DNA from: Cohnella fermenti
GTDB taxonomy: Bacteria > Bacillota > Bacilli > Paenibacillales > Paenibacillaceae
Length of the DNA: 64,000 nt
Direction of reading: 5' to 3'
NCBI RefSeq assembly: GCF_004801405.1
Contig: NZ_SSOB01000001.1
Coordinates: 310,001-374,000 of the forward strand
How positions within the stretch are numbered: position 1 is the stretch's first letter; each line of letters begins with the position of its first letter. Position numbers and translations under genes: made by a program. The notes under the pieces were generated by a model that had not been told where the DNA came from, searched no databases, and saw nothing but the letters and a program-made list of their open reading frames with translations. Below are positions 9,508-17,775 of this stretch, piece by piece.

Positions 9508-10701
9508 ATGTCGGAACGTTGGTTGGATACGCTGTTCGGGGAACTGGAGAAGGCCGAGGGCGAATTGATTAATGTCAGAAGATATTTGCATCAGCATCCG
9601 GAGCTGTCGTTCGAGGAAGAGCAGACGGCGGCGTTCGTCGCGGATCGCCTTCGCGCTCTGGAAGGGATCGAGGTGAGAACGAACGTGGGAGGCCGGGGCG
9701 TCCTTGGCGTTCTGAAGGGAGGAAGGCCGGGGCCGACTCTGGCCTTCCGCGCCGACTTCGACGCGCTTCCGATCCAGGACGAGAAGGAGACGCCGTACAA
9801 GTCGACGGTGCCCGGCGTCATGCACGCCTGCGGGCACGACGGCCATACCTCGACGCTGCTCGGCGTCGCGGGAGTGCTCAGCCGTTACCGGCACGAGCTG
9901 AAGGGCAGCATCGTCTTCATCTTCCAGCATGCGGAAGAGAAGCCGCCGGGCGGGGCCAAGTTCATGATCGAGGACGGCGCCCTGGACGGCGTCGACGAGG
10001 TGTACGGTGTCCACGTCTCGTCCGACATTCCTTACGGCCGGGCCGGCCTGAAGGAAGGACACGCGATGGCGGCCGTCGACGCCTTCACGATCACGATCCG
10101 CGGCAAGGGCGGCCACGGAGCGCGTCCGCACGACGCGGTCGACTCCGTCGTCATCGGCAGCCAGGTGGTCGGAGCCCTGCAGCAGATCGTCAGCCGCCGG
10201 GTCAATCCTCTTCAGCCCGTCGTGATTAGCGTGGGGGTTTTCCAGGCGGGGACGGCGTTTAACGTGATCGCCGGAACGGCCAAGCTCGAAGGAACGGTCC
10301 GGACCTTCGACAAGCAGGTGAGAAGCCAGGTCGAGGAGGAGATCCGGCGCGTCGTCCGGGGAATCTGCGAGTCCGCCCACGCGACGGCCGACATCGAATA
10401 CTTGAACGGCTACCCGTCGCTTGTGAACCCGAAGGCCGGCTTCGAGCGCGCCCGGGATACGGTCAAGCGGGTGCTCGGGGAGGACTCGTTCATCGAGCTG
10501 CCCGCCGTCATGGGAGCGGAGGACTTCGCGTATTACCTGGAGCATCGGCCGGGCGCGTTCATCCACGTCGGCGCCCGCAATGATGAGGAGCGCACACACT
10601 ACCCGCACCACCACCCCCGCTTCGACTTCGACGAGAGGGCGCTGCTCGCCGCCGGCAAAGTGTTCCTGACGCTTGCGGCGGAATCGCTGCTTGGCGAATA
10701 A
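9508..10701 (+). CDS. M20-family amidohydrolase (N-acyl amino acid deacylase type)
   Basis: A 397-residue M20D-type metal-dependent amidohydrolase. The metal-site phrases are ADFDALP, MHACGHDGH (His106, Cys108, His110), a Q-H-A-E-E segment near residue 141 and GAEDFAYY near the C-terminus; between them lies the usual dimerisation domain beginning KGGHGARPH. Relatives remove acyl groups from amino acids (hippurate, N-acetylcysteine derivatives, IAA conjugates). GGAGG lies about 10 bases before the ATG. It is the last gene of the monooxygenase/importer operon, fitting a final or initial deacylation step. A tandem hairpin array begins 40 bases after the stop. Confidence 0.9.
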   Translation: MSERWLDTLFGELEKAEGELINVRRYLHQHPELSFEEEQTAAFVADRLRALEGIEVRTNVGGRGVLGVLKGGRPGPTLAFRADFDALPIQDEKETPYKSTVPGVMHACGHDGHTSTLLGVAGVLSRYRHELKGSIVFIFQHAEEKPPGGAKFMIEDGALDGVDEVYGVHVSSDIPYGRAGLKEGHAMAAVDAFTITIRGKGGHGARPHDAVDSVVIGSQVVGALQQIVSRRVNPLQPVVISVGVFQAGTAFNVIAGTAKLEGTVRTFDKQVRSQVEEEIRRVVRGICESAHATADIEYLNGYPSLVNPKAGFERARDTVKRVLGEDSFIELPAVMGAEDFAYYLEHRPGAFIHVGARNDEERTHYPHHHPRFDFDERALLAAGKVFLTLAAESLLGE

Positions 10702-10740
10702 AGAGGGGAACGGGGCGCGCGAGTCGGCGCCTGCCTAATG

Positions 10741-10936
10741 GATCATGCCCGCAGTTGAGTCGTGGTGACTCAACTGGGCCGGGCAACCGCTGGATCATGC
10801 CCGCAGATGAGTCGTGGTGACTCAACTGGGCCGGCCGATCGCCGTATGGTGCCCTCAGTTGAGTCGTGGTGACTCAACTGGGCCGGGCAACCGCTGGATG
10901 GCGCCCTCAGTTGAGTCGTGGTGACTCAACTGGGCC
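10741..10936 (+). repeat. 52-bp tandem repeat, 3.8 copies, each with a perfect hairpin
   Basis: Copies start at 10741, 10793, 10845 and 10897 (the last incomplete). Each carries the arms CAGTTGAGTC and GACTCAACTG around the loop GTGGT (copy two has one base change in the left arm, CAGATGAGTC). The outer parts of the unit vary a little, the hairpins hardly. There are no unique spacers, so this is not a CRISPR array. Four hairpins just after an operon may act as a terminator or RNA-stability element; no T tract follows. Confidence 0.9.
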
Positions 10937-11046
10937 TATTGCTCGCTTGCTTGCACGTCGTTTTGCCCTTCCATCGGGGCTGGAAGCCGCCGAAGAAGCT
11001 GGCAATGCCGACGAAGCCGGTGTGTTGCCGAGGACTGTCCGAATTT

Positions 11047-11220
11047 ATGTGAAAATTCACATTGGCGTCTCACGCTAGAGGGCGAATTGGCCGATTATAT
11101 GCGAAAAATCACATATATGGCGCCAACTCCGGCTCGAAATTCCGTATATATGCGAAAAATCATATAAAATGCCTCGACTCCCCCGGAATCCGCGCCAACG
11201 AATGTGAAAAACCACATAAA
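11047..11220 (+). repeat. Cluster of four short TGTGA-A-rich-TCACA palindromes
   Basis: Units lie at 11047-11062 (perfect palindrome of ATGTGAA and TTCACAT), 11096-11117, 11145-11166 and 11201-11220, all variants of ATGCGAAAAATCACAT. The same family is found near 47.8 kb (opposite orientation) and 63.1-63.3 kb, with recognisable homology in the spacers as well. No coding sequence is supported here. Confidence 0.85.
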
Positions 11221-11264
11221 ATCGTGATGGTGGTCGGAGCAAGGAGGATGAACGGCGCTCCAAC

Positions 11265-11438
11265 CCCCTTCAAAGCGCCGAATAGTGGAGACCCGCCAAG
11301 TAACCTCGCTCCTCCCAAGCTTCTCCGACGAACGAGATAGCGGAGATGCGTGAGCACCCCACCCTACCGCCTCAGCCCCTTCAAAGCGCCGAATAGTCGA
11401 GACCCGCCAAGTAACCTCGCTCCTCCTAAGCTACTCCG
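11265..11438 (+). repeat. 63-bp direct repeat, two copies
   Basis: Bases 11265-11327 and 11376-11438 are near-identical, both starting CCCCTTCAAAGCGCCGAATA and ending CTCCG, with only a few substitutions. The copies are 111 bases apart. They are unrelated to the other repeat families here. Confidence 0.85.
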
Positions 11439-11764
11439 CCCTAGCTCCCCCGATGTACTACGAGACAGCGTAGATGCGCCAGCCCCTCGCCGCACCATTC
11501 CCGCACCATTCCGCGCCGCCCCCGCCCGCAGACGCTAGAGTTAGCGGGGGCAACTCATTCATTGAGACTCGAACAAGAAGACTCGCACCGCACGGACACG
11601 GAGATAAGGCGCCGCACCCCATTTTCCCAGCGTAAGGATCTGTCCTCTCTCGAGAGGGGCCTCCGAACAGGATCTGAGCAGGGGGGATATGCCACGCCTA
11701 TTTGTACGCCTATTGTGACGATCTCTTATTTATATGACTCACAAAATAATTTATATTAAACATA
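11439..11764. other. Gene-free stretch before the sr1P-ppdK promoter
   Basis: No ORF with a ribosome site or recognisable protein was found. The right-hand part becomes AT-rich from about 11720 and leads into the promoter. A small CTCTCTCGAGAG palindrome lies near 11645. Nothing else could be assigned. Confidence 0.5.
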
Positions 11765-11793
11765 TTGCATTATATATGAGTCATTATTATAAT
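11765..11793 (+). promoter_or_regulatory. Predicted promoter of sr1P-ppdK with two TATATGA(C/G)TCA boxes
   Basis: TTGCAT (11765-11770) and a perfect TATAAT (11788-11793) are spaced 17 bases apart, about 90 bases before the sr1P start. The box TATATGAGTCA (11773-11783) sits in the spacer and its partner TATATGACTCA (11731-11741) lies 42 bases upstream; their cores TGACTCA and TGAGTCA are reverse complements. The position suits a repressor or activator pair, possibly CcpN, but the boxes do not clearly match the published CcpN consensus as I recall it. Confidence 0.5.
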
Positions 11794-11885
11794 TAGTACA
11801 TCACAATGACGAGGCGCATCATGAGCAAAAGCATTCGGAGGTGTCGGCAGGAGAGGCAGTTTATCAACCGAGAGGAGGAGAACAC

Positions 11886-12077
11886 ATGCGTGAAGATAGC
11901 AGCGCCAGCGCAGTGCAGGATTCCAGCCAGGAGAACGAACTCGGGGTTGTGATCTGCAAAAGCTGCAATGAGGTCATCTATACGCTCCCGACTAACGGGT
12001 TCACGAAGATCGCCGGAGTGTGCGGCAAGGCGGAATGCCAGGAAACCAGCAGCAGAAGCGGAGGACGGCCAGTTTGA
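11886..12077 (+). CDS. sr1P: SR1P-like small zinc-motif peptide
   Basis: A 63-residue protein whose middle part, GVVICKSCNEVIYTLPTNGF through IAGVCGKAEC, follows the SR1P pattern: Gly-x-Ile/Val-x-Cys-x2-Cys near the start and a second Cys pair (Cys24, Cys27, Cys46, Cys51). In B. subtilis SR1P is encoded on the dual-function RNA SR1, binds glyceraldehyde-3-phosphate dehydrogenase GapA, and is transcriptionally repressed by CcpN. The ATG at 11886 is preceded by AGGAGGAG at seven bases; an upstream in-frame ATG at 11841 is less likely. The last codons overlap the TTG of ppdK (TTGA), so ppdK translation is probably coupled to it. The unusual N-terminal Ser-rich 18 residues and C-terminal tail make it longer than the 39-residue B. 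subtilis peptide. Gin/CsfB-like zinc proteins are an alternative. Confidence 0.68.
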   Translation: MREDSSASAVQDSSQENELGVVICKSCNEVIYTLPTNGFTKIAGVCGKAECQETSSRSGGRPV

Positions 12078-14893
12078 CGAACCAATACGTATACGCGTTC
12101 CATGAAGGGAATGCCCGAATGAAGCAACTGCTTGGCGGCAAGGGAGCGAACCTGGCGGAGATGACCCGAGCGGGGCTGCCGGTGCCGCCGGGCTTCACGG
12201 TAACGACGGAAGCTTGCCACGCCTACTTCAAGTCCGGCAATCAATTGACGGAGGAGACGATCCGCCAGATTTTTGACGCGCTCGCGCGGTTGGAGAGCGA
12301 GACAGGGCAAGCGTTCGGCGACGCTCGCAATCCGCTGCTCGTCTCGGTGCGCTCGGGCTCCGTCACCTCGATGCCGGGAATGATGGACACGATTCTGAAC
12401 CTGGGGCTGAACGACGAGACGGTTGAGGGACTGGCTGCCGCGACGGGCAATCCCCGGTTCGCTTACGATTGCTACCGCCGCCTGATCCAGATGTTCGGGA
12501 GTGTTGTGCTCGGCATCGAAGGGATGCACTTCGAACGACTGCTGCATCGATTGAAGGCGAAGCGGGGGGCGGAAGCGGATCAGGACGTTGCGGCGGAAGG
12601 CTGGCGGGAGCTGATCGAGAACTACAAAACGTGCGTGAGGTCCCAATCCGGGCGAGAGTTCCCGCAGAATGTCCGTGAGCAGCTTGGGCTGGCGACGGAG
12701 GCCGTATTTCGTTCGTGGAATAATCAGCGTGCGCAGGTGTATCGCCGGATCAACCGGATTCCGGACGATCAGGGCACCGCGGTCAACGTTCAGAGCATGG
12801 TATTCGGCAACAAGGGTGACGATTGCGGCACCGGTGTCGTGTTCACGCGCAATCCTTCCTCCGGCGAGGCGAATCTGTTCGGGGAATATCTGATCAATGC
12901 CCAGGGCGAGGACGTTGTGGCGGGAGTCCGCACTCCGCAGACAATCGGAACGCTGCGAAGCGAGATGCCGGATATGTATGCGGAGCTGTCCCAGGTGTGC
13001 GCCCTGCTGGAGCGCCGTTATCAGGACATGCAGGATATCGAGTTCACGGTGGAGAGCGGCAAGCTGTACGTTCTGCAGACGAGAAGCGGGAAGCGGAACG
13101 CCCAGGCGGCGATGAAGATCGCGGTCGATCTGGTGCAGGAAGGCGTCTTAACGATGGAAAAAGCGCTGCTGCGGATCGAAGCGTCCCACCTGGACCAACT
13201 GCTTCACCGGGGGATCGACGAGTCGGCGGCGGCCGATGTGCTTGCTGTGGGATTGCCCGCTTCGCCGGGCGCGGCGATCGGCAGGATCGCCTTCGATCCC
13301 GACGTCGCTTCCGAGTGGAAGCAGGCCGGCAAGCCGGTCATTCTTGTGCGGCCCGAGACGACGCCCGAGGACATTCACGGCGTGCTGGCGGCGGAGGGCG
13401 TCCTGACGAGCCGCGGCGGCATGACGAGCCATGCCGCCGTCGTCGCGAGGGGCATGGGCAAGCCGTGCGTATGCGGCTGCGAGGATATTCGCATCGACGA
13501 GGAGCGGAAGCGGCTGGTCGTCGGCGGCCGCGAATTCGCCGAAGGAGAATGGATAACGCTTGACGGAGCCAGCGGCCGGGTTATCGCCGGAGCCGTTCCG
13601 CTGAAGGAGGCGACGGCTTCGCCCGAATTGCTGCAGATGCTTGCCTGGGCCGACGAGGTTCGTTCGCTCCGCGTCTACGCGAACGCGGACACGCCGGAGG
13701 ATGCGCGGATCGCCCGCGAGTTCGGGGCGGAGGGCATCGGGCTTTGCCGGACGGAGCATATGTTTTTTGCTCCCTCTCGGCTGGAGATCATGCAGCGGAT
13801 GATCGTGGCGGATACGCCGGAGGAGCGCAAGGAAGCGCTGGACGGGCTTCTTCCGATCCAGCAATCTGACTTCGAGGGGATTTTTGCCGCGATGGATGGC
13901 CTGCCCGTTACGGTTCGCCTGCTCGATCCTCCTCTTCACGAATTCCTGCCGAAGGCGGGCGAGCTTCAGACAAGCCTTGCAGAGGCAAAGTCGGAGGCGG
14001 AGCGAACGGAGATCAAGCAACTGATCCGCAAGGTCCAATCGCTGCACGAGGCGAATCCGATGCTCGGCCAGCGCGGCTGCCGGCTCGGCATCGTCTACCC
14101 CGAGATCTACGACATGCAGATCGAGGCGCTGTTCAAGGCGGCCGCCGCCCGGATCGAACAGCAGGCGGACGTGCGGCTCGAGATCATGATCCCGCTCGTC
14201 GGAGACGCGAGCGAGCTCAAGCTGCTTCGCGGGCGAATCGACGAGATCGCCGGGCAGATTCTGACGGAAGAAGAGAGGCGGAATTGCCGCTATACGGTCG
14301 GCACGATGATCGAGGTGCCGCGTGCGGCGCTCACTGCGGGCCGAATTGCGGAATACGCGGACTTCTTCTCGTTCGGCACGAACGATCTGACGCAGATGAC
14401 GTTCGGCTACAGCCGCGACGACGCGGAGGGCAAGTTCCTGACCCATTATCTGGATCGGAAGCTGCTGCCGCACAACCCGTTCCAGGTGCTGGACGCGGAG
14501 GGTGTCGGCCAGTTGATCGACTTGGCGGTAACATCGGGCCGAGCGGTGAAGCCTGCGCTGAAGACGGGCATCTGCGGCGAGCACGGCGGAGACAAGGATT
14601 CGATCGCTTTCTGCCATCGCGCCGGCTTGAACTATGTCAGTTGCTCTCCGTACCGGATTCCGTTGGCCCGGATCGCCGCCGCCCAGGCCGCGGTGGAGCA
14701 GGGGGCGATGGTTGCGGAGCGGGGTACGGAGACTGGGGCGGGGATCGTCGAGATTGCACCGGAGACCGGGATGGAGCACGAGACTGCGAACGGAACGGGG
14801 AATGAGACGGGGAATGAGACGGCGACCAGGATCGAGACCGAGATAGCGACCGGGGGCGAGATGGGAGCGGACCAAGCCGCGAAAGCTATTTGA
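12074..14893 (+). CDS. ppdK: Pyruvate, phosphate dikinase
   Basis: Interconverts pyruvate + ATP + Pi and PEP + AMP + PPi, feeding gluconeogenesis or running in the glycolytic direction. The nucleotide-binding domain begins GGKGANLAEM; the phosphohistidine is His453 in GGMTSHAAVVARGMGKPCVCG-type context; the PEP/pyruvate TIM barrel ends with the active-site Cys834 in GICGEHGGD. The TTG at 12074, nine bases after GGAGG and overlapping the sr1P stop, was chosen as start. The core ends near residue 878, the usual family length; about 60 further residues are low-complexity, rich in Gly, Glu and Thr with repeated GNET units, and look like a non-conserved extension. Its dedicated regulator PpsR is encoded at 17.8 kb. 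Confidence 0.95.
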   Translation: MTNQYVYAFHEGNARMKQLLGGKGANLAEMTRAGLPVPPGFTVTTEACHAYFKSGNQLTEETIRQIFDALARLESETGQAFGDARNPLLVSVRSGSVTSMPGMMDTILNLGLNDETVEGLAAATGNPRFAYDCYRRLIQMFGSVVLGIEGMHFERLLHRLKAKRGAEADQDVAAEGWRELIENYKTCVRSQSGREFPQNVREQLGLATEAVFRSWNNQRAQVYRRINRIPDDQGTAVNVQSMVFGNKGDDCGTGVVFTRNPSSGEANLFGEYLINAQGEDVVAGVRTPQTIGTLRSEMPDMYAELSQVCALLERRYQDMQDIEFTVESGKLYVLQTRSGKRNAQAAMKIAVDLVQEGVLTMEKALLRIEASHLDQLLHRGIDESAAADVLAVGLPASPGAAIGRIAFDPDVASEWKQAGKPVILVRPETTPEDIHGVLAAEGVLTSRGGMTSHAAVVARGMGKPCVCGCEDIRIDEERKRLVVGGREFAEGEWITLDGASGRVIAGAVPLKEATASPELLQMLAWADEVRSLRVYANADTPEDARIAREFGAEGIGLCRTEHMFFAPSRLEIMQRMIVADTPEERKEALDGLLPIQQSDFEGIFAAMDGLPVTVRLLDPPLHEFLPKAGELQTSLAEAKSEAERTEIKQLIRKVQSLHEANPMLGQRGCRLGIVYPEIYDMQIEALFKAAAARIEQQADVRLEIMIPLVGDASELKLLRGRIDEIAGQILTEEERRNCRYTVGTMIEVPRAALTAGRIAEYADFFSFGTNDLTQMTFGYSRDDAEGKFLTHYLDRKLLPHNPFQVLDAEGVGQLIDLAVTSGRAVKPALKTGICGEHGGDKDSIAFCHRAGLNYVSCSPYRIPLARIAAAQAAVEQGAMVAERGTETGAGIVEIAPETGMEHETANGTGNETGNETATRIETEIATGGEMGADQAAKAI

Positions 14894-14950
14894 ATTTAAC
14901 CTAGCAAGCTACAATCGCACAGAACGGCGAACCGGAAACTCCTGACCCGC

Positions 14951-15094
14951 GGCCCGAACGAGCAAATAAGCCTGAAATTTCGAGTACACTTCGCGGTCTG
15001 AGGCATGAACGAGCAAATAAGCTTGAAAATTCGACTATATTTCGCGACTTGAGGCCCGAACGAGCAAATAAGCCTGAAATTTCGACTACATTTC
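14951..15094 (+). repeat. 51-bp tandem repeat array, left part (interrupted by the IS element)
   Basis: Copies at 14951-15000, 15001-15051 and 15052-15094 (cut by the insertion) share the core CGAACGAGCAAATAAGCCTG, then GAAATTTCGACTACATTTCG-like sequence and a TTGAGGC or CTGAGGC junction. The array continues beyond the insertion at 16651. No coding signal is visible, and there are no unique spacers. Confidence 0.9.
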
Positions 15095-16650
15095 CACTAG
15101 CTTTGCAAAGAAGTTAACATCAATTGGAACAAAAAAATAAAGTTTCATTTTAAGTGAATAGGATACTTATATTTCCATCTATTGCTTTCGGTGAATGGGC
15201 TAAAAAGTCGACACCTCATAAAAAATGAGAGCAGTTACCATTTTCAGTTAATATTCCTTTTTATAGGTTGAATTCGTTCGCCAACACGATTTTTTGGGAC
15301 TTCTGCTTCTTCGGGTGTATCCGGGGTCGGCCTCGTTTGGGTTTCTTCTGACGCCCTTTTGACGTTTTCGTCGGTTTCCGGAACAAGGTGTCAAGCAGTT
15401 TCTCCCAACTCTTGGCCATGTATTGACGAATCCGTTTCAATACGGTGCACAGGCCGTGCTTCGTTCCCGTATAAAGCTTTACCAAGATACACAAGGCGTG
15501 GGCGATCAGGGACATGTAAATCTGATTCCATACCGCTTGCGGCTTATGGCTGTACAGTTTCGCCAGCCGTAAGTATTGCTTCATCCATTTGAAGAATAAC
15601 TCGATGTCCCAGCGGGCGTGGTAGATATCCGCGATTTCCCTTGCCGATAGGTCCCAGCGGCTTGTGACCAGTCGGTATATCCGGCCTTTGTCGTCCTTGA
15701 ACGCCACCAAACGCAGCCTCATGGTTTGATCCGGCTGCTTCGGAACGACCATCAGAACATCCGCATCCAGCAGCAAATCCGTTTCTTCTGACGGGAGCTC
15801 GCGCTTCTCCAGGATCTCGGTTCTACTGCGCTGCTGAATACGGGCGACAAAGAAGAGGCCCGCTTTAAGCCACTTCCTGAAGTGCGCATAGTTGATATAC
15901 CCACGATCCATGACGTAGGTAGTGCCCTGCTCAGTGACCAGTTCAACCGCAACTTCCGTATCGGCAACGGCTCCCGTCGACAACACAACTTTACTCGGGA
16001 TCGCCAGATCCGGCCACTGCGTGCTCAGTCGCATATGCAGCTTGACCTGATTCTTTCCTTTGCTGGTATACGCCCATTTGCCATGATAATCAGGGAGCGT
16101 GATCAAGGAAGAATCGATAAGGGATAAGGGAATCAGTTCCTTTTTCAGTTCGCTGTTTTCCCGTGTTTGCGCAAGCGTATCCTGAATGCGCCGCGTGATG
16201 GTCTCGAACTGGTACTGCAGCAGCCACGTTGGCAGCTCGTACAACCTGCGAGAAAACTGGGAAGCGCTCAGTGACTCTATTCCCGTGAGCGCTTGTAGTT
16301 CCAAGCTATCGCGAAGGTTTTCTACAATGCAATCGGGGTCTTTTCGATCGGACAACTGGGCTTCGACGAACAAACGGATGAAAGCAACGAGCGTAAGCTT
16401 CTGCTTGCGATAATCGAGGTAATCGCAAACAAACTCGGGAATATCCAACCATTCAAGGCATTGACTGATGACGGTTTTTGAAGTATTGTTACCCATGTCT
16501 GGTCTCCTTTGTAATGGAGTGGGTAACATGCCCTCTACATTCACAATAGGAGATTTTTTTATTTTCCTCCAGATATAAATCATCAAGAAAATACATTTTT
16601 AGGTACATTTTGAAACACAATTTCATGTCAGGTTTGATGCAAAGCTAGTG
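15095..16650 (-). mobile_element. IS4-family insertion sequence, 1556 bp, complete
   Basis: Both ends carry the perfect 13-bp inverted repeat CACTAGCTTTGCA (15095-15107, and its complement at 16638-16650). The nine bases CTACATTTC are present on both sides (15086-15094 and 16651-16659) as a target duplication. Removing the element and one duplication restores a normal 51-bp repeat unit, so the target was the tandem array. One intact transposase gene fills the element on the minus strand. It is AT-richer than its surroundings. Confidence 0.93.
15261..16496 (-). CDS. IS4-family DDE transposase
   Basis: A 411-residue transposase. The first catalytic Asp lies in SLIDSSLITLPD, the second in YVMDRGYINYAHF, and the Y-x2-R-x3-E-x6-K signature of IS4 transposases is intact in YHARWDIELFFKWMK, carrying the catalytic Glu. 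The basic C-terminus (KGRQKKPKRGRPR) likely contacts DNA. The start at 16496 was chosen because AAAGGAG lies about seven bases upstream; 30 more in-frame residues upstream lack such a site. No frameshift or stop is visible, so it may be active. Confidence 0.93.
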   Translation of the reverse strand: MGNNTSKTVISQCLEWLDIPEFVCDYLDYRKQKLTLVAFIRLFVEAQLSDRKDPDCIVENLRDSLELQALTGIESLSASQFSRRLYELPTWLLQYQFETITRRIQDTLAQTRENSELKKELIPLSLIDSSLITLPDYHGKWAYTSKGKNQVKLHMRLSTQWPDLAIPSKVVLSTGAVADTEVAVELVTEQGTTYVMDRGYINYAHFRKWLKAGLFFVARIQQRSRTEILEKRELPSEETDLLLDADVLMVVPKQPDQTMRLRLVAFKDDKGRIYRLVTSRWDLSAREIADIYHARWDIELFFKWMKQYLRLAKLYSHKPQAVWNQIYMSLIAHALCILVKLYTGTKHGLCTVLKRIRQYMAKSWEKLLDTLFRKPTKTSKGRQKKPKRGRPRIHPKKQKSQKIVLANEFNL

Positions 16651-16922
16651 CTACATTTCGTGATTTGAGGCCCGAACGAGCGAATAAGCCTGAAACTTCG
16701 AGTATATTTCGCGGTCTGAGGCCTGAACGGGCAAATAAGCTTGAAAATTCGACTACACTTCGCGGTCTGAGGCCTTAACGAGCAAATAAGCCTGAAACTT
16801 CGACTATATTTCGCGACTTGAGGCCTGAACGAGTAAATAAGCCTGAAATTTCGACTACATTTCGCGACTTGAGGCCCGAACGAGCGAATAAGCCTGAAAT
16901 TACGACTATGTTCCGCGGTCCG
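16651..16922 (+). repeat. 51-bp tandem repeat array, right part
   Basis: After the target duplication the interrupted copy ends at 16667 and five more copies start at 16668, 16719, 16770, 16821 and 16872, the last diverging at its end. With the left part this makes about eight copies. The ccpN gene begins roughly 100 bases further on, so the array lies in the intergenic space between ppdK and ccpN. Confidence 0.9.
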
Positions 16923-17044
16923 CGGCCAAACCGGCCAGCTTCCAGCTCAATCGTAATAGCACCTCATACCATGCGAGAAGTATCGAAACGGGCGAGAAGG
17001 CTGTGTGATTGAAGTTCCGATTCGGTTACAATGAAGAAGCAGGA

Positions 17045-17731
17045 ATGCCGTATCGGGAGGGAATCGAGATCGAACTGTCACCCCGTCAATTGGAGATTGT
17101 CGAACTGATCAGGATACATGCCCCGATTACCGGGGAACAGATCGCGGAGCGGCTTGGCGCTACCCGGCCGACGATCCGCTCCGACCTCGGCTTGCTCGTT
17201 ATGCTGGGTTACATCGACGCCAAGCCGAAGGTCGGGTACTTCCCGGGCCGCAACTCCATGAAGGAGCGGTCGGAGGCGGAGTCCATCGCCGGACTCAAGG
17301 TGCGCGACGTCATGGGGCTTCCGGTCGTGCTGCGCGAGACGGCTTCCGTCAGCGATGCGGTAGTCGCTCTGTTCCTGGAGAACGTCGGCAGCCTTGTCGT
17401 CGTCGATTCCGCCAATATGCTGGCGGGCATTGTCTCCCGCAAGGACTTGCTTAAGGTGACGCTCGGCAATGCGCAGGCGGCGAGCGTGCTTCTCGGCATG
17501 GTCATGACGAGGTATCCGAACGTCGTCACGGTGTCTCCCGACGACACGGTCCGCGAAGCCCTGCGCAAAATGATCGCGCACGAGGTGGACGGCCTGCCCG
17601 TCGTTCAGCCCGCGAATGCGGGAGAAGAGAGCGGCGCTTCCGAGGCTTCGGCGTCCAAGCTGGAAGTCGTCGGGCGGATGACGAAGACAACGCTGGCCAA
17701 GTTGGTATTCGACCGGATGGAGCCGCAATAA
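17045..17731 (+). CDS. ccpN: CcpN-type transcriptional repressor (HTH plus two CBS domains)
   Basis: A 228-residue regulator with an N-terminal winged helix (about residues 5-65: LSPRQLEIVELIR, ITGEQIAERLGATRPTIRSDL, then the conserved GYFPG end) and two CBS domains (about 85-145 and 150-215) that sense adenine nucleotides. CcpN represses gluconeogenic genes gapB and pckA and the SR1 RNA during growth on glucose in B. subtilis. The ATG at 17045 gives the family's usual N-terminus; a TTG at 17009 with GAGAAGG upstream is an equally possible start, adding 12 residues. It is 44 bases before ppsR and follows the array that separates it from ppdK. In B. subtilis the same ccpN-ppsR (yqzB-yqfL) pairing exists. 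Confidence 0.92.
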   Translation: MPYREGIEIELSPRQLEIVELIRIHAPITGEQIAERLGATRPTIRSDLGLLVMLGYIDAKPKVGYFPGRNSMKERSEAESIAGLKVRDVMGLPVVLRETASVSDAVVALFLENVGSLVVVDSANMLAGIVSRKDLLKVTLGNAQAASVLLGMVMTRYPNVVTVSPDDTVREALRKMIAHEVDGLPVVQPANAGEESGASEASASKLEVVGRMTKTTLAKLVFDRMEPQ

Positions 17732-17775
17732 CGTCGGCGGCGAACGTCGGCCGGCAATCACGAGGAGAGAATAGG

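Noticed and set aside
10741..10936. CRISPR array at the 52-bp repeats
   Set aside because: The units are contiguous and no unique spacers exist; no cas genes are in the window.
11062..11340. Small proteins predicted across the TGTGAAAAATCACA elements
   Set aside because: The peptides are translations of the palindromes (repeats of NHI/DFSHI) and lack ribosome sites; the same applies at 47.7 and 63.1 kb.
14951..16922. CRISPR array or coding repeats at the 51-bp units
   Set aside because: There are no spacers; the frames through the array give repeated peptide phrases without ribosome sites or family likeness.
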